DNA from: Murimonas intestini
Lineage (GTDB): Bacteria; Bacillota; Clostridia; Lachnospirales; Lachnospiraceae
Length of the DNA stretch: 64,000 bases
Direction: 5' to 3'
Assembly (NCBI RefSeq): GCF_024622195.1
Contig: NZ_JANKBI010000002.1
Coordinates: forward strand, 62,001 to 126,000
The notes under the pieces are model-generated. The model searched no databases, was not told the origin of the DNA, and was given only the letters and a program-made list of their open reading frames with translations. Positions 43,548 to 52,211 of the stretch are shown here, in pieces; positions within the stretch are counted from its first letter, which is position 1; each line of letters begins with the position of its first letter. The position numbers were made by a program, and so were the translations under genes.

Positions 43548-44948
43548 TTATTCAACGGATATAAGCGGAAGATAAATCACCGCACAAAATCCTCCGTGTG
43601 TACTGTGCATAAGGTCCAGGCTCCCACCGTGAACTTCCGCGATCTGGCGCACGATCATGAGGCCGAGGCCATGCCTCTGGTCTGATGTGCTGTTTCCGCA
43701 CATCATATAATGAGGTGTTTTGACCAGACGTTCTAACTGTTCATCAGAGATTCCTTCTCCATCATCCTCCACGCTGACGGAACAACTGTCCTTCAGAAGA
43801 TTTATGCAGATAAAGATACGGCATCCTTTCGGGTTGTGGACCTGGGCATTGATGATCAGATTTGATACCGCTCTCTTAAGCAGAGATTTATCGCCTGTGA
43901 CCATGCAGACGGAAATGGAGTCATCTGTGAGCAATTCAATAGGATATTTTCCGTCCAGGTCCATGTTCAGAAAATCAACTATAGTTTGCCGTATGAGCCC
44001 TGTCAAATTAATAGGGATAAGATTTAGAGGCTGCATGTTATATTCCAGCTTAGATGCGAGATTGAGGTCATTGATCAGATTTTTCATCCGCATGCTCTGC
44101 TGGCGTATGACGGCAGCCTTTTTCTGGTCTTCCGGGGAAAGGAAAGGACTGGTCTCCAGCTGGCCTGCGTACCCCATTACCATAGACAGAGGGGTTCGGA
44201 TATCATGGGAAACTCCTGATATCCAGTTTGCTCTTGCCTGTTCCTGCTTCTTTAATTCATATTCCTGATGCTTCAGTTTCTCGGCAGTCTTGTTGATGGC
44301 CTGTGCGATGCCGGAGAACAGCCCCTTTTCCTTAACATAAACCTCCTCATCACCTGGCAGTCTCTCGACCCCATCCACTATGGGACGGACAGAGCGCAGC
44401 AGCCGGAAGGTAACGGTCAGATAAATAATAAGGAGGAGCAGCAGATTTAAAAACAAAAATATAAGAATCGTCTGCGGCATGTGGGCGATCATCTGATAAT
44501 CGAATGTATTCCACATGAGTTTCCAGTAGCTTTTTTTAGGAAATCCCAGGACTATAAGCCCATCGGTGTGTTCGCTGGTGGCAGTGGGGTAATCATTCAG
44601 ATACCCTCTTGTCAGCAGGGAGATCCAGCCCAGATCGTATTGCAGCGGGATATCTGAAGGGAGATTCTCGCTGTGCCAGACTACCTTCATATCCTGGTTA
44701 TCTATCAGGATCGCCCAGGCGTTTTTCTGCCTGAGTGCATCCATTCCGTCTTGTGAGAGGATATACTGATGGTCACTGCCGGCAGTGAGTGAGAAAGAGA
44801 CAGTATCGGCACAAGTCCAGGCGCTGCCATTTCCTATCTGTTTGTATGAAAAAATGATAAGAAGGGCCAGGTTCAGAAATACCATGAGAAAAAGAGAAAA
44901 CATCAGTACGCCGAAAAAACGCCGTATGAGTTTTGGAATACTTTTCAT
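43548..44948 (-). CDS. Sensor histidine kinase (partner of the 44.9-kb response regulator)
   Basis: A 466-residue membrane kinase: helix 1 at about 11-35, an extracellular sensor of about 125 residues, helix 2 at 160-183, a linker, HisKA box SGVSHDIRTPLSMVMGYA (His248), N box NLIINAQVHNP, G boxes DDGEGISDEQ and RHGLGLMIV. Long extracytoplasmic domain and adjacency to a LanFEG-like transporter suggest SpaK/NisK-type peptide sensing. It overlaps the response-regulator gene by 4 bases. What it senses is inference. Confidence 0.92.
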   Translation of the reverse strand: MKSIPKLIRRFFGVLMFSLFLMVFLNLALLIIFSYKQIGNGSAWTCADTVSFSLTAGSDHQYILSQDGMDALRQKNAWAILIDNQDMKVVWHSENLPSDIPLQYDLGWISLLTRGYLNDYPTATSEHTDGLIVLGFPKKSYWKLMWNTFDYQMIAHMPQTILIFLFLNLLLLLIIYLTVTFRLLRSVRPIVDGVERLPGDEEVYVKEKGLFSGIAQAINKTAEKLKHQEYELKKQEQARANWISGVSHDIRTPLSMVMGYAGQLETSPFLSPEDQKKAAVIRQQSMRMKNLINDLNLASKLEYNMQPLNLIPINLTGLIRQTIVDFLNMDLDGKYPIELLTDDSISVCMVTGDKSLLKRAVSNLIINAQVHNPKGCRIFICINLLKDSCSVSVEDDGEGISDEQLERLVKTPHYMMCGNSTSDQRHGLGLMIVRQIAEVHGGSLDLMHSTHGGFCAVIYLPLISVE

Positions 44949-45655
44949 CGGGGAACCTCCTTAGTAATGAGCCTGTACCCCAGGCCTTTTACAGTGACAA
45001 GAGAAACAGGCCTGGATGGGTTGGCTTCTATCTTTTCGCGTATCCTTCTGATATGGGCCATCAGAGAATTCTCGTATCCGAAGGGATTATCTCCCCAGAG
45101 TGCCTCACAGAGCATATCTATAGTAACTATTCGCCCGGCATTCCTGGACAGCACACTTAGAAGCTCATGCTCTTTAGCTGTGAGTGCGATGATATCCTGG
45201 CCTTTTATTATTTCGGCCCGGGTGAAATCTATGCTGCACGCGTCCAAAGTGACGTAAGCGGCCTCATTTTTGTAGCATCTGCGTAAAATAGCACTGATGC
45301 GGAGCGTCAGTTCCAGTGGAAGGAAGGGCTTGACCATATAGTCGTCAGCCCCCAGCCCAAGGCCTTTGAACTTATCGTCATCTTCACCTCGGGCGGTAAG
45401 AAATAAAACAGGAAGATCTGAAAACTCGCGTATCCTTCCAAATAAAGAAAATCCATCTTCATCCGGAAGCATCACATCCAGGACGGCAATCTGCGGCTGA
45501 TGGCTGCGGCAGAGGCGGAAGGCTTCTGCCGCAGTGGCGGCCGTCTCTATTTTAGAGTAACCGTCCTCTTTTAATATGGATATTAACATTTCTAATATGT
45601 CAGGTTCATCATCAACAAGAAGAATCTTCTTTTCCTTAATATAATCAAAAGACAT
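44945..45655 (-). CDS. OmpR-family response regulator
   Basis: A 236-residue regulator: receiver domain with acidic D15/D16, phosphoacceptor Asp60 in AVLDVMLP, conserved Lys109 in DYMVKPF, and winged-helix output domain (ALTAKEHELLSVLSRNAGRIV, FGYENSLMAHIRRIREKI, TVKGLGYRL). It is transcribed divergently from the ABC genes at 45885; the phased repeats at 45806-45845 between them are its likely binding site. Upstream of the kinase in the same operon. Confidence 0.94.
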   Translation of the reverse strand: MSFDYIKEKKILLVDDEPDILEMLISILKEDGYSKIETAATAAEAFRLCRSHQPQIAVLDVMLPDEDGFSLFGRIREFSDLPVLFLTARGEDDDKFKGLGLGADDYMVKPFLPLELTLRISAILRRCYKNEAAYVTLDACSIDFTRAEIIKGQDIIALTAKEHELLSVLSRNAGRIVTIDMLCEALWGDNPFGYENSLMAHIRRIREKIEANPSRPVSLVTVKGLGYRLITKEVPR

Positions 45656-45805
45656 TTTATGGCCTCCTATGACTGAATATGGTACAGGCGTACAGAAAAT
45701 CCATTCCTTCGCTAAAGGATGGGTGTATATTCTCGTCAGGCTTGAAAGGACCTCGGCGGTGTTTACATTATATCATTTCATAAAATAAATTAATTGAGCC
45801 GAATC

Positions 45806-45859
45806 GTAAGGTAAATGTAAGGTGACGGGAAGGATACTGTAAGGTTGGGAATTTATAAT
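45806..45859 (+). promoter_or_regulatory. Phased direct repeats plus -10 of the LanFEG-like operon
   Basis: GTAAGGT occurs at 45806, 45817 and 45839, with GGAAGGA at 45828: four 7-bp units spaced exactly 11 bp. TATAAT follows at 45854-45859, so the last units cover the -35 position. This is the layout of an OmpR-type activator site. Confidence 0.75.
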
Positions 45860-45884
45860 AAAGTAAAACCACGGAGGTATTAGT

Positions 45885-46640
45885 ATGAATGTAATAGAGA
45901 CATATAATCTGACCAAAAGATACAAAGATTTTACAGCAGTGTCGAATTTGAGCCTCAGTATTCCAAAAGGAACTGTATACGGCTTTCTGGGGCCGAATGG
46001 GGCAGGTAAATCTACCACAATGAAGATGCTTCTGGGGCTGACAAGGCAGACAGAGGGAGAATTTATGGTGGATGGAAAGACTTACCCCAAAGAACGTATG
46101 CAAATATTAAAAGAGATAGGTTCGTTCATCGAGGCGCCTGCATTTTACGGGAATCTGAGCGGAGAGGAGAATTTGGATATCATCCGCAGAATCCTGGGGC
46201 TTCCCAGATCAAGCGTAGATGATGCATTTGAGCTGGCAGGACTGACACAGCATAAGAAAAGGCTGGCCAGAAAGTATTCTCTGGGGATGAAACAGAGATT
46301 GGGGCTGGCCGGGGCATTGATCGGCAGGCCGCCTATACTGATACTGGATGAGCCGACTAACGGCCTGGACCCTGTGGGGATACATGAGATCCGGACATTG
46401 ATCCGTTCCCTGCCGGAAAAATACAACTGTACCGTGCTGGTATCCTCACATCTGCTGTCGGAGGTGGAGCTGATGGCAGATGAGGTGGGAATATTAAATC
46501 ATGGAAGGCTCCTGTTTGAAGGGCCGTTGGAAGAGTTACGGCGTGATGCTGCCTCCAGGGGATATACCTCAGATAATCTGGAAGAAACTTTTCTGAGGAT
46601 GATAGAGGAGGATAACGAGAGGAGTGAAGGAAAAATATGA
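45885..46640 (+). CDS. ABC ATPase, BcrA/LanF-like
   Basis: A 251-residue ATPase: Walker A LGPNGAGKSTT, Q-loop GSFIEAPAFYGNLSGEENL, signature YSLGMKQRLGLAGALIGRP, Walker B ILILDEPTNGLDP, switch His VSSHLLSEVE. FIEAPAFY and the GMKQRL signature are typical of bacitracin-resistance and lantibiotic-immunity ATPases. It is the first gene of a four-gene operon and overlaps the next gene by 4 bases. ATG 45885 follows ACGGAGGTATTAGT. Confidence 0.93.
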   Translation: MNVIETYNLTKRYKDFTAVSNLSLSIPKGTVYGFLGPNGAGKSTTMKMLLGLTRQTEGEFMVDGKTYPKERMQILKEIGSFIEAPAFYGNLSGEENLDIIRRILGLPRSSVDDAFELAGLTQHKKRLARKYSLGMKQRLGLAGALIGRPPILILDEPTNGLDPVGIHEIRTLIRSLPEKYNCTVLVSSHLLSEVELMADEVGILNHGRLLFEGPLEELRRDAASRGYTSDNLEETFLRMIEEDNERSEGKI

Positions 46641-47368
46641 GCATAGCAATGGAATGCAGAAAACTGAAGAGGACAGGGTTTCTGCCTGCTGTTCTGGGAG
46701 TTGGGCTGCTCTCAGCAATGATACCTGTGGTAAATATGGCCGTGAGGACAGAGCTGTATGTTGGCAGGCAGGAACCGCCTTTGCAGATCCTTATGGAAGC
46801 AAACTGGCAGATGATGGCCATGCTGAACATATTTTTGATCATTCTGGCAGCCTGCGTCTTGTATCATACAGAATTCGCCGATAATGCAGTTCAGAAGATG
46901 GATACACTGCCGCTGAATCCCGGAAGCATTTTTATAAGTAAGGCCATCATCCTGGCAGCCGCAGCTGCCATTTTAACTGTTTTGGAGTCAGCAGGTTTTG
47001 CAGCCTGTATTTTCAAATGGTTTGGCCTGCCGGAAGGCTGCTGGCTGGAGCTGGCAAAAAATATGGGGTATTCATTGGCTTTTACCCTGCCTGCAGTCAT
47101 CCTGATGCTGGCCATAGGATCTGCCTGCAGGAACATGTGGATATCCCTGGGAATCGGGGTTGCCGGTTTATTTGTGGTAATAATTATTCCTCCTGATATG
47201 CTTGCTAAATCAGGTCTTTACATGTTTCCTTTTGCACTGCCGTTCCAGCTGATTTGGGATGCTGATGGGCCGGGTGCTCTTAATCTGTTATATGCTGCCG
47301 GAGCAGAGGTACTGATATTTGTGGGGGCGGAAGCACTCTATCTGAAGGTCAGGAGGTATTTTGTATGA
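46637..47368 (+). CDS. Lantibiotic-immunity-type ABC permease, LanE-like
   Basis: A 243-residue permease with about six helices; starts MSIAMECRKLKRTGFLPAVL, the short charged head then first helix usual for LanE/LanG and BcrB-type permeases. The DNAVQKMDTLPLNPGSIFISK segment in the first cytoplasmic loop is typical of this group. It is coupled at both ends (4-base overlaps) to the ATPase and the second permease. Confidence 0.87.
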   Translation: MSIAMECRKLKRTGFLPAVLGVGLLSAMIPVVNMAVRTELYVGRQEPPLQILMEANWQMMAMLNIFLIILAACVLYHTEFADNAVQKMDTLPLNPGSIFISKAIILAAAAAILTVLESAGFAACIFKWFGLPEGCWLELAKNMGYSLAFTLPAVILMLAIGSACRNMWISLGIGVAGLFVVIIIPPDMLAKSGLYMFPFALPFQLIWDADGPGALNLLYAAGAEVLIFVGAEALYLKVRRYFV

Positions 47369-48135
47369 GCTTTTTTTCACTTGTCGGCATGGAATTTAAG
47401 AAAATACGCCGTTCTAAAATAATCTGGGTTTTACTGCTCCCTGTTATACTGCTGTGGATTCCCCCTGTGTTGAATGCTGATATAAATTTTACTATGCAGA
47501 CGGAGGGTATATCCCCGGAAAATAATTTTTTTATACAGAGTTTTATGGGGTTCTCATGGTTCATGTTTCCGGCGGGTATGGTCATCTGTACAGTCATGCT
47601 GAACCAGACAGAGCGCAGCAACAAAGGAATCCTGAAGATGCTTGCGCTGCCTGTGAGTCCGGCAAAACTGGCGCTTGCAAAGTTTTTCGTACTGCTGGCA
47701 CTGGCAGCTGTACAGATGGCCTTCATGGCCGCGCTGTATTTCCCCAGTGCAGCGGCAGCTTCCAGCCTTCAGGACTATGATTTTATGTTGAGCCCTCTGG
47801 AGATAATTAGGGAGACAGTCGTGATATATCTGGCATCAATACCTATGGCCTCCGTATTCTGGCTGCTGGCTGTCTGCATTGAGACTCCTGTATTCTCTGT
47901 TGGAATAGGGCTGGCATCCATTGTGCCCTCGGTGCTTATGCTGAATACGAAAGCCTGGTTTTTATATCCTATGACGTATCCGTTTTTTCTGGTCACATCT
48001 AAAATGCATGAACTGGCCTCAAACATGGGGGAATTTACGGTAGATATTGTACCCTGGGTCTGGGCGGCAGCCATAATTACGATCCTGTGTCTGGCAGGAG
48101 CCTGTTTCCGTTTCGGACAGGCAGAAAGGAGATAA
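47365..48135 (+). CDS. Lantibiotic-immunity-type ABC permease, LanG-like
   Basis: A 256-residue permease with about six helices, starting MSFFSLVGMEFKKIRRSKII, and containing NKGILKMLALPVSPAKLALAK-type loop, the same pattern as the preceding permease. Two unequal small permeases with one ATPase is the LanFEG arrangement that expels lantibiotics from the membrane. Overlaps the LanE-like gene by 4 bases; the small membrane protein follows 5 bases downstream. Confidence 0.87.
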   Translation: MSFFSLVGMEFKKIRRSKIIWVLLLPVILLWIPPVLNADINFTMQTEGISPENNFFIQSFMGFSWFMFPAGMVICTVMLNQTERSNKGILKMLALPVSPAKLALAKFFVLLALAAVQMAFMAALYFPSAAAASSLQDYDFMLSPLEIIRETVVIYLASIPMASVFWLLAVCIETPVFSVGIGLASIVPSVLMLNTKAWFLYPMTYPFFLVTSKMHELASNMGEFTVDIVPWVWAAAIITILCLAGACFRFGQAERR

Positions 48136-48140
48136 ATATT

Positions 48141-48425
48141 ATGAAAGAAAAAATTATCACAGCAGTCAGTTCAGTCCTCATCTTTATTCCATGGACGATC
48201 CTGATCCTCAGAACAAATAAGTGGGCGCTGGAGAGTCCGGCAGCAGAAATACTGATCTTTTCCTACGCAGGATTTATGATAGCCAGTGCTGCCTTTGTTA
48301 TCTGGGGATATATAAAAGAAAAAGTACAGAACACACTGATGAAAGGCTGCCTTGTTATTAATTGCCTTTATGGGGTGGGAGGAGCGGCAGCTATTATCAT
48401 GATGCTGGTCCAGAAGCTGGTATAA
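48141..48425 (+). CDS. Small three-helix membrane protein of the ABC operon
   Basis: A 94-residue protein with about three membrane helices (VSSVLIFIPWTILIL, LIFSYAGFMIASAAFVIWGY, CLVINCLYGVGGAAAIIMMLV). I do not recognise a family. The open frame extends into the upstream gene, but ATG 48141 has AGGAGATAAATATT ahead. Its tight position after the two permeases suggests an accessory or immunity subunit of this exporter. Confidence 0.7.
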   Translation: MKEKIITAVSSVLIFIPWTILILRTNKWALESPAAEILIFSYAGFMIASAAFVIWGYIKEKVQNTLMKGCLVINCLYGVGGAAAIIMMLVQKLV

Positions 48426-48491
48426 ATGCGCATTGTGTTTCCGGCGTCCCCGGGACACGGGCTATCAGCAGCCGGCCGTAAGAAAATTATA

Positions 48492-48521
48492 TTGCCATCC
48501 GCCGCACTTATCGTGTAGAAT
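48492..48521 (+). promoter_or_regulatory. Possible promoter of the 48.5-kb response regulator
   Basis: TTGCCA at 48492-48497, 18-base spacer, TAGAAT at 48516-48521; weak match to a sigma-A promoter. Confidence 0.35.
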
Positions 48522-48545
48522 AGAAATCGATATAAGGAGGCGGCA

Positions 48546-49352
48546 ATGATAAAGAATGGATTTGAAACAGCAGAGAGTGAAAGCAGGACACCGGACGGGA
48601 ACGGATGTCATGCCGAGTATCAGGATGGATATGAAATATTAGTGGTTGAGGATGACGCTGACATCAACCAGCTTTTGTGTAAAATATTAAAAAAGGCAGG
48701 CTATGCAGCCACGCAGGCTTTTTCTGGTACAGAGGCCAGGCTGCTTCTGGGGATATCTGTTCCGGATATGCTTATACTGGATCTTATGCTTCCGGGTCTG
48801 ACAGGAGAGAAATTGATAGAGCTGATACGGGGAGAAATGGGGCTGGACATACCTATTCTCGTGCTTTCAGCCAAGGCAGGACTGGAAAGCAGGGTAGAGG
48901 CATTAAAAAGCGGGGCTGATGATTATCTTTTAAAGCCGTTTGAGCCGGAAGAACTGCTGGCACGTGTATATGCGGTTCTCAGGCGCTGCCGGGGACAGCA
49001 CGGCTCTGATACGGAGATACAGCCGGAAGGGCAGGGGGCCGGAAAGAAGGGCTTAAAGGAATTGTCTTATAAAAAGCTAAGTCTTTTTCCTGAGGCAAGG
49101 CGTGCTGTTATAGGTGAGAGAGAACTGCCGCTGACGGCCCATGAGTTCGATATCCTGGAATTGCTCATCTCACAGCCGGAGAAGGTATATTCCAGGGAAA
49201 ATCTCTATGAGCAGGTCTGGAAAGGCGGCTATTATGGTGAAGATAATACTGTTAATATGCATGTGAGTAATCTGAGGAAAAAGCTCTTGGCAGCGGATCC
49301 GGGGGAAGAGTATATAAGGACCGTGTGGGGGATAGGATTTAAAATGGCATAG
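48546..49352 (+). CDS. OmpR-family response regulator with N-terminal extension
   Basis: A 268-residue regulator. About 28 residues precede the receiver domain, which begins YEILVVEDDADIN; phosphoacceptor is Asp79 in LILDLMLPG and conserved Lys130 in DYLLKPFEP. The winged helix output domain follows a loose linker (LTAHEFDILELLISQPEKVY, DNTVNMHVSNLRKKL, TVWGIGFKMA). It lies upstream of an ABC pair and a kinase, so the kinase at 51287 is its probable partner. ATG 48546 follows AAGGAGGCGGCA. Confidence 0.92.
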   Translation: MIKNGFETAESESRTPDGNGCHAEYQDGYEILVVEDDADINQLLCKILKKAGYAATQAFSGTEARLLLGISVPDMLILDLMLPGLTGEKLIELIRGEMGLDIPILVLSAKAGLESRVEALKSGADDYLLKPFEPEELLARVYAVLRRCRGQHGSDTEIQPEGQGAGKKGLKELSYKKLSLFPEARRAVIGERELPLTAHEFDILELLISQPEKVYSRENLYEQVWKGGYYGEDNTVNMHVSNLRKKLLAADPGEEYIRTVWGIGFKMA

Positions 49353-49394
49353 ACTGTATTTGCCGGGGCAGGAGCTGGCCGGATATCTTTATGA

Positions 49395-49442
49395 TTTCTT
49401 TAAACTTTCTTGAGTACTTATTTAGATGGGAATGGCTATAAT
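49395..49442 (+). promoter_or_regulatory. Two phased TTTCTT repeats and -10 of the 49.5-kb ABC genes
   Basis: TTTCTT at 49395-49400 and 49406-49411 (11-bp period), then TATAAT at 49437-49442 with no good -35. The repeats sit just upstream of the -35 position, as expected for an activator of the OmpR type. Confidence 0.6.
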
Positions 49443-49459
49443 GAATCTGTCATTGAGAG

Positions 49460-49508
49460 ATGACATGATGTTGGGGCAAAAGGTCTTTTAATCCTGGCAT
49501 CATGTCAT
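49460..49508 (+). promoter_or_regulatory. Leader hairpin ahead of the 49.5-kb ABC ATPase gene
   Basis: Perfect 11-bp arms, ATGACATGATG / CATCATGTCAT, with a 27-base loop, in the predicted 5' leader. No T-run follows, so it is not an obvious terminator; it may stabilise or regulate the mRNA. Confidence 0.5.
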
Positions 49509-49560
49509 TTAATATAAGGAGGAAAAAGGGCGGCCGTTTTCTGAGGCTGCAGAAAAGGAA

Positions 49561-50487
49561 ATGAAAGAATATGTAATTGAAGCCAGGGACTTAAAAAAGT
49601 CATATGGGGATGTATGTGCTCTTCAGGGGATAGACATAACCGTTGGACGGGGTGAGATCTATGGTCTCATAGGGGACAATGGGGCAGGCAAGACGACATT
49701 TTTGAAACTGCTGACAGGGCAGGTATGGCCGGACGGCGGAGAGTTGAGGATGTTTGGAGCATTTCAGCCAAAAGATCTGGAAAGACAGAGAAAACGCACA
49801 GGGGCAATCGTCGAAGCTGCGGGCTTCTATCCAAGGCTTACAGTGGAACAGAATCTGGAGTATTACAGGATCCAGCGGGGAATACCCGGGAAGGGGCGGA
49901 TGAAGGAGGCTCTTAAAACAGTGGGACTATTGGATCAGAAAAGATCCAGAGGAGGGAATCTGTCCATGGGAATGAAGCAGCGTCTCGGACTTGCAATAGC
50001 ACTGCTGGGAGAGCCGGAGCTTCTTATACTGGACGAACCTATCAATGGACTTGATCCCAGCGGTATTATCGAAATGAGGAATCTGCTGCTGAAGCTCTCC
50101 AGAGAGAAGAATATAACCATTATCCTTTCCAGCCATATCTTATCCGAGTTGGAGCAGACGGCAAATGTATTCGGCTTTCTAAGCAGAGGGTATCTGCTTG
50201 AACAGGTCTCAGCCAGTGAACTAAAGGAGAGGTGTTCGGCCTATATCAGCATCGCTGTGTCCGAGCCTGGGAAATATACAGCATTTCTTGAGAAGGAACT
50301 GAAAGAGACAGGATACCAGGTGATGCCTGATGGAGCTGTCCGTATCTGCTGTCCGACATGGGATATTCAGGAATACAGTGCGCTGGCCAGCCGTCATGGG
50401 ATAGACGTGTACGGCCTGGAAAAGAAGCAGGAGGCTTTAGAGGATTATTATATGAATCTGAAGAACAGGGGGAAACTGGCATGCTGA
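49561..50487 (+). CDS. ABC transporter ATP-binding protein (RR-ABC-HK cluster)
   Basis: A 308-residue ATPase: Walker A IGDNGAGKTTF, Q-loop GAIVEAAGFYPRLTV, signature LSMGMKQRLGLAIALLGEP, Walker B LLILDEPINGLDP, switch His in LSSHILSELE, and a C-terminal extension of about 80 residues. It belongs to the BcrA-like group. The end overlaps the permease start by 7 bases. A GGAGGAAAAAGGG sequence lies about 45 bases upstream; closer is GAAAAGGAA directly before ATG 49561. Confidence 0.92.
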   Translation: MKEYVIEARDLKKSYGDVCALQGIDITVGRGEIYGLIGDNGAGKTTFLKLLTGQVWPDGGELRMFGAFQPKDLERQRKRTGAIVEAAGFYPRLTVEQNLEYYRIQRGIPGKGRMKEALKTVGLLDQKRSRGGNLSMGMKQRLGLAIALLGEPELLILDEPINGLDPSGIIEMRNLLLKLSREKNITIILSSHILSELEQTANVFGFLSRGYLLEQVSASELKERCSAYISIAVSEPGKYTAFLEKELKETGYQVMPDGAVRICCPTWDIQEYSALASRHGIDVYGLEKKQEALEDYYMNLKNRGKLAC

Positions 50488-51260
50488 ATTATATTAAAAG
50501 TGAATTATACAGGATAGCTCATGGCAGAGAAATCTATCTGGTAACGGCTGCTCTGGCCGGACTGACGCTGCTGATGAATCTGGTATTGTTTATTTTTGAC
50601 AGAGCTACTCCGGATTTTCCGTATGCTACAGTCCAGTTTTCAATGAATACACTTATAAGCAGCCTTCCCGCCATGTTTCTTGTCTCACTTGTAATGGTAA
50701 ATTTTTTATTCGGGGAGGAATACAGGAACGGGACGCTGAAAAACCTTGTATCCTTTGGAATACCAAGGATAGTGTTTTTTGTTGGAAAATGTACAGTGTG
50801 CCTGATCTGCCTGGCAGCCTGTCTGGCCGTTGTTCTGCCTGTCTATATAGGAAGCGCTTACCTGCTGCTGCATGAACCTGGTTTTCTTTCTGTATCAGTG
50901 ATGCTTAGAGGAGTTGCCGCTAATATTCCGGCCTCCGCTGCTTCAGCCGTCCTGGCGGTGACATTGCTCTGTCTTCTAAAGAAGGAGATAAATGTGGTCA
51001 TCTGGTGGATGGCGATCATGTGGGGGATTCCCACAGCCAGTTTTTTTATTGGTCTGAAAGTTGATATAGTGGAAAAGATATCAGAGTGGATGCCCTGGAA
51101 TTATCTGCAGTATGAGGTGGCGGCAAATATGAGCGGGGTATACAAATGTCTCTGGGAGACACCTTCAGGCCTGGCTAAATGTATCATTGCGGGTCTGGCG
51201 GGAATTATTATATTTACAGCTGCGGGAATTGCAGGTTTTAGAAAAAAAGAGATTCAGTGA
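50481..51260 (+). CDS. ABC-2 type permease (RR-ABC-HK cluster)
   Basis: A 259-residue permease with about six helices; starts MLNYIKSELYRIAHGREIYL, typical of ABC-2 permeases of peptide-resistance pairs. NFLFGEEYRNGTLKNLVSFG is the usual cytoplasmic coupling segment. The open frame extends upstream within the ATPase gene, but ATG 50481 gives the family N-terminus. The stop overlaps potential starts of the kinase gene, so ATPase, permease and kinase are one operon. Confidence 0.88.
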   Translation: MLNYIKSELYRIAHGREIYLVTAALAGLTLLMNLVLFIFDRATPDFPYATVQFSMNTLISSLPAMFLVSLVMVNFLFGEEYRNGTLKNLVSFGIPRIVFFVGKCTVCLICLAACLAVVLPVYIGSAYLLLHEPGFLSVSVMLRGVAANIPASAASAVLAVTLLCLLKKEINVVIWWMAIMWGIPTASFFIGLKVDIVEKISEWMPWNYLQYEVAANMSGVYKCLWETPSGLAKCIIAGLAGIIIFTAAGIAGFRKKEIQ

Positions 51261-51286
51261 GAATGAGCCGGGGAGGGGAGCAGAAG

Positions 51287-52210
51287 ATGCTTTATGGGAT
51301 ACTGGCAGCAGTAAGTCTGGCAGCTCTGTGGATAAGTGTCCGCTATATTGGGCTGAGAAAGGCGATCCGTAATTCAGACAGGGAGCTTCAGGAGATAACA
51401 GAAGACCTGGAGCAGAACAGGATAGTTAAGATGTCAGTGCCCTGCCGGGAACTGGAGGGCCTGCTTATTACTGTGAATGAAGCCCTGGAAGGCATCCGCA
51501 GGCAGAAAGTGGCCTATGAGGACAGGGAGGCAAAGCTTCAGAGGCAGATAGAGAACATCAGCCATGATCTGCGCACTCCTCTTACAGCAATTATAGGATA
51601 TCTGGATCTGATAAATACAGAAACACTTGGTGAAGATGATGCGCAGTCGTTTGAGACAGTAAGAAAAAGAGCAGGAATGCTTCAGCGCCTTGTATCCCAG
51701 TTCTATGATCTGGCAAGACTGGAAGCAGGTGATTACAACTTAGACATGCAGGAGGCAGATATAGGCAAGATGCTTCGCGAGGAGCTGCTGGACAGTTTTG
51801 GTGATATGGAGCAGAAAGGTATCCAGGTGGAGGTAGAGATACCTGAGAGACCTGTCATGATATGCTGCGATCAGGATGCCATGGGGAGGATCTTTCTGAA
51901 TCTGATCCAGAATGCCGGCAGATATGCTGCCAGCACTTTGAAGGTAGCTGTGGATGTCCATGATAAAATAACAATGATCTCGTTTGAAAATGATGTAAAG
52001 GAAATGAAACATGAGGAAGCAAACAGGCTTTTTGACAGATTCTATACTGCTGACCCGGCGAGGGGACAGGGAGGAACAGGACTTGGGCTTACCATTTCCA
52101 GGCATCTGACAGAGTCTATGGGAGGAATCATGGATGCAAAGCTTACAGAAGAAGACGGAAGAGAGTGGCTTAAGATCGTAAGTTGTTACTGTTCACTCCG
52201 TGACCAGTAA
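51287..52210 (+). CDS. Sensor histidine kinase with repeat-altered C-terminus
   Basis: A kinase of about 307 residues with one N-terminal helix (LYGILAAVSLAALWISVRYI), no real extracellular domain, a coiled linker, HisKA box IENISHDLRTPLTAIIGYLD (His93) and HATPase region (NLIQNAGRYA, GTGLGLTISRHL). Such compact kinases usually need the ABC transporter to sense. ATG 51287 follows GGGGAGGGGAGCAGAAG; GTG 51257 is a longer option. The last codons and stop (52185-52210) come from an inserted 27-bp palindrome flanked by 8-bp duplications; without it the frame would end SSFKSI. Confidence 0.9.
   Translation: MLYGILAAVSLAALWISVRYIGLRKAIRNSDRELQEITEDLEQNRIVKMSVPCRELEGLLITVNEALEGIRRQKVAYEDREAKLQRQIENISHDLRTPLTAIIGYLDLINTETLGEDDAQSFETVRKRAGMLQRLVSQFYDLARLEAGDYNLDMQEADIGKMLREELLDSFGDMEQKGIQVEVEIPERPVMICCDQDAMGRIFLNLIQNAGRYAASTLKVAVDVHDKITMISFENDVKEMKHEEANRLFDRFYTADPARGQGGTGLGLTISRHLTESMGGIMDAKLTEEDGREWLKIVSCYCSLRDQ
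52177..52184. repeat. Left 8-bp duplication of the 52-kb insertion
   Basis: CGTAAGTT, identical to 52212-52219, immediately left of the 27-bp palindrome. Confidence 0.8.
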
Positions 52211-52211
52211 C
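52185..52211. mobile_element. 27-bp palindromic insertion in the kinase 3' end
   Basis: Arms GTTACTGTTCAC and GTGACCAGTAAC (11 of 12 pair) around TCC; the 27 bases are the exact reverse complement of 42264-42290. Exact 8-bp CGTAAGTT repeats on both sides mark it as an insertion. It encodes the last residues (CYCSLRDQ) and the TAA stop of the kinase. Confidence 0.85.
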
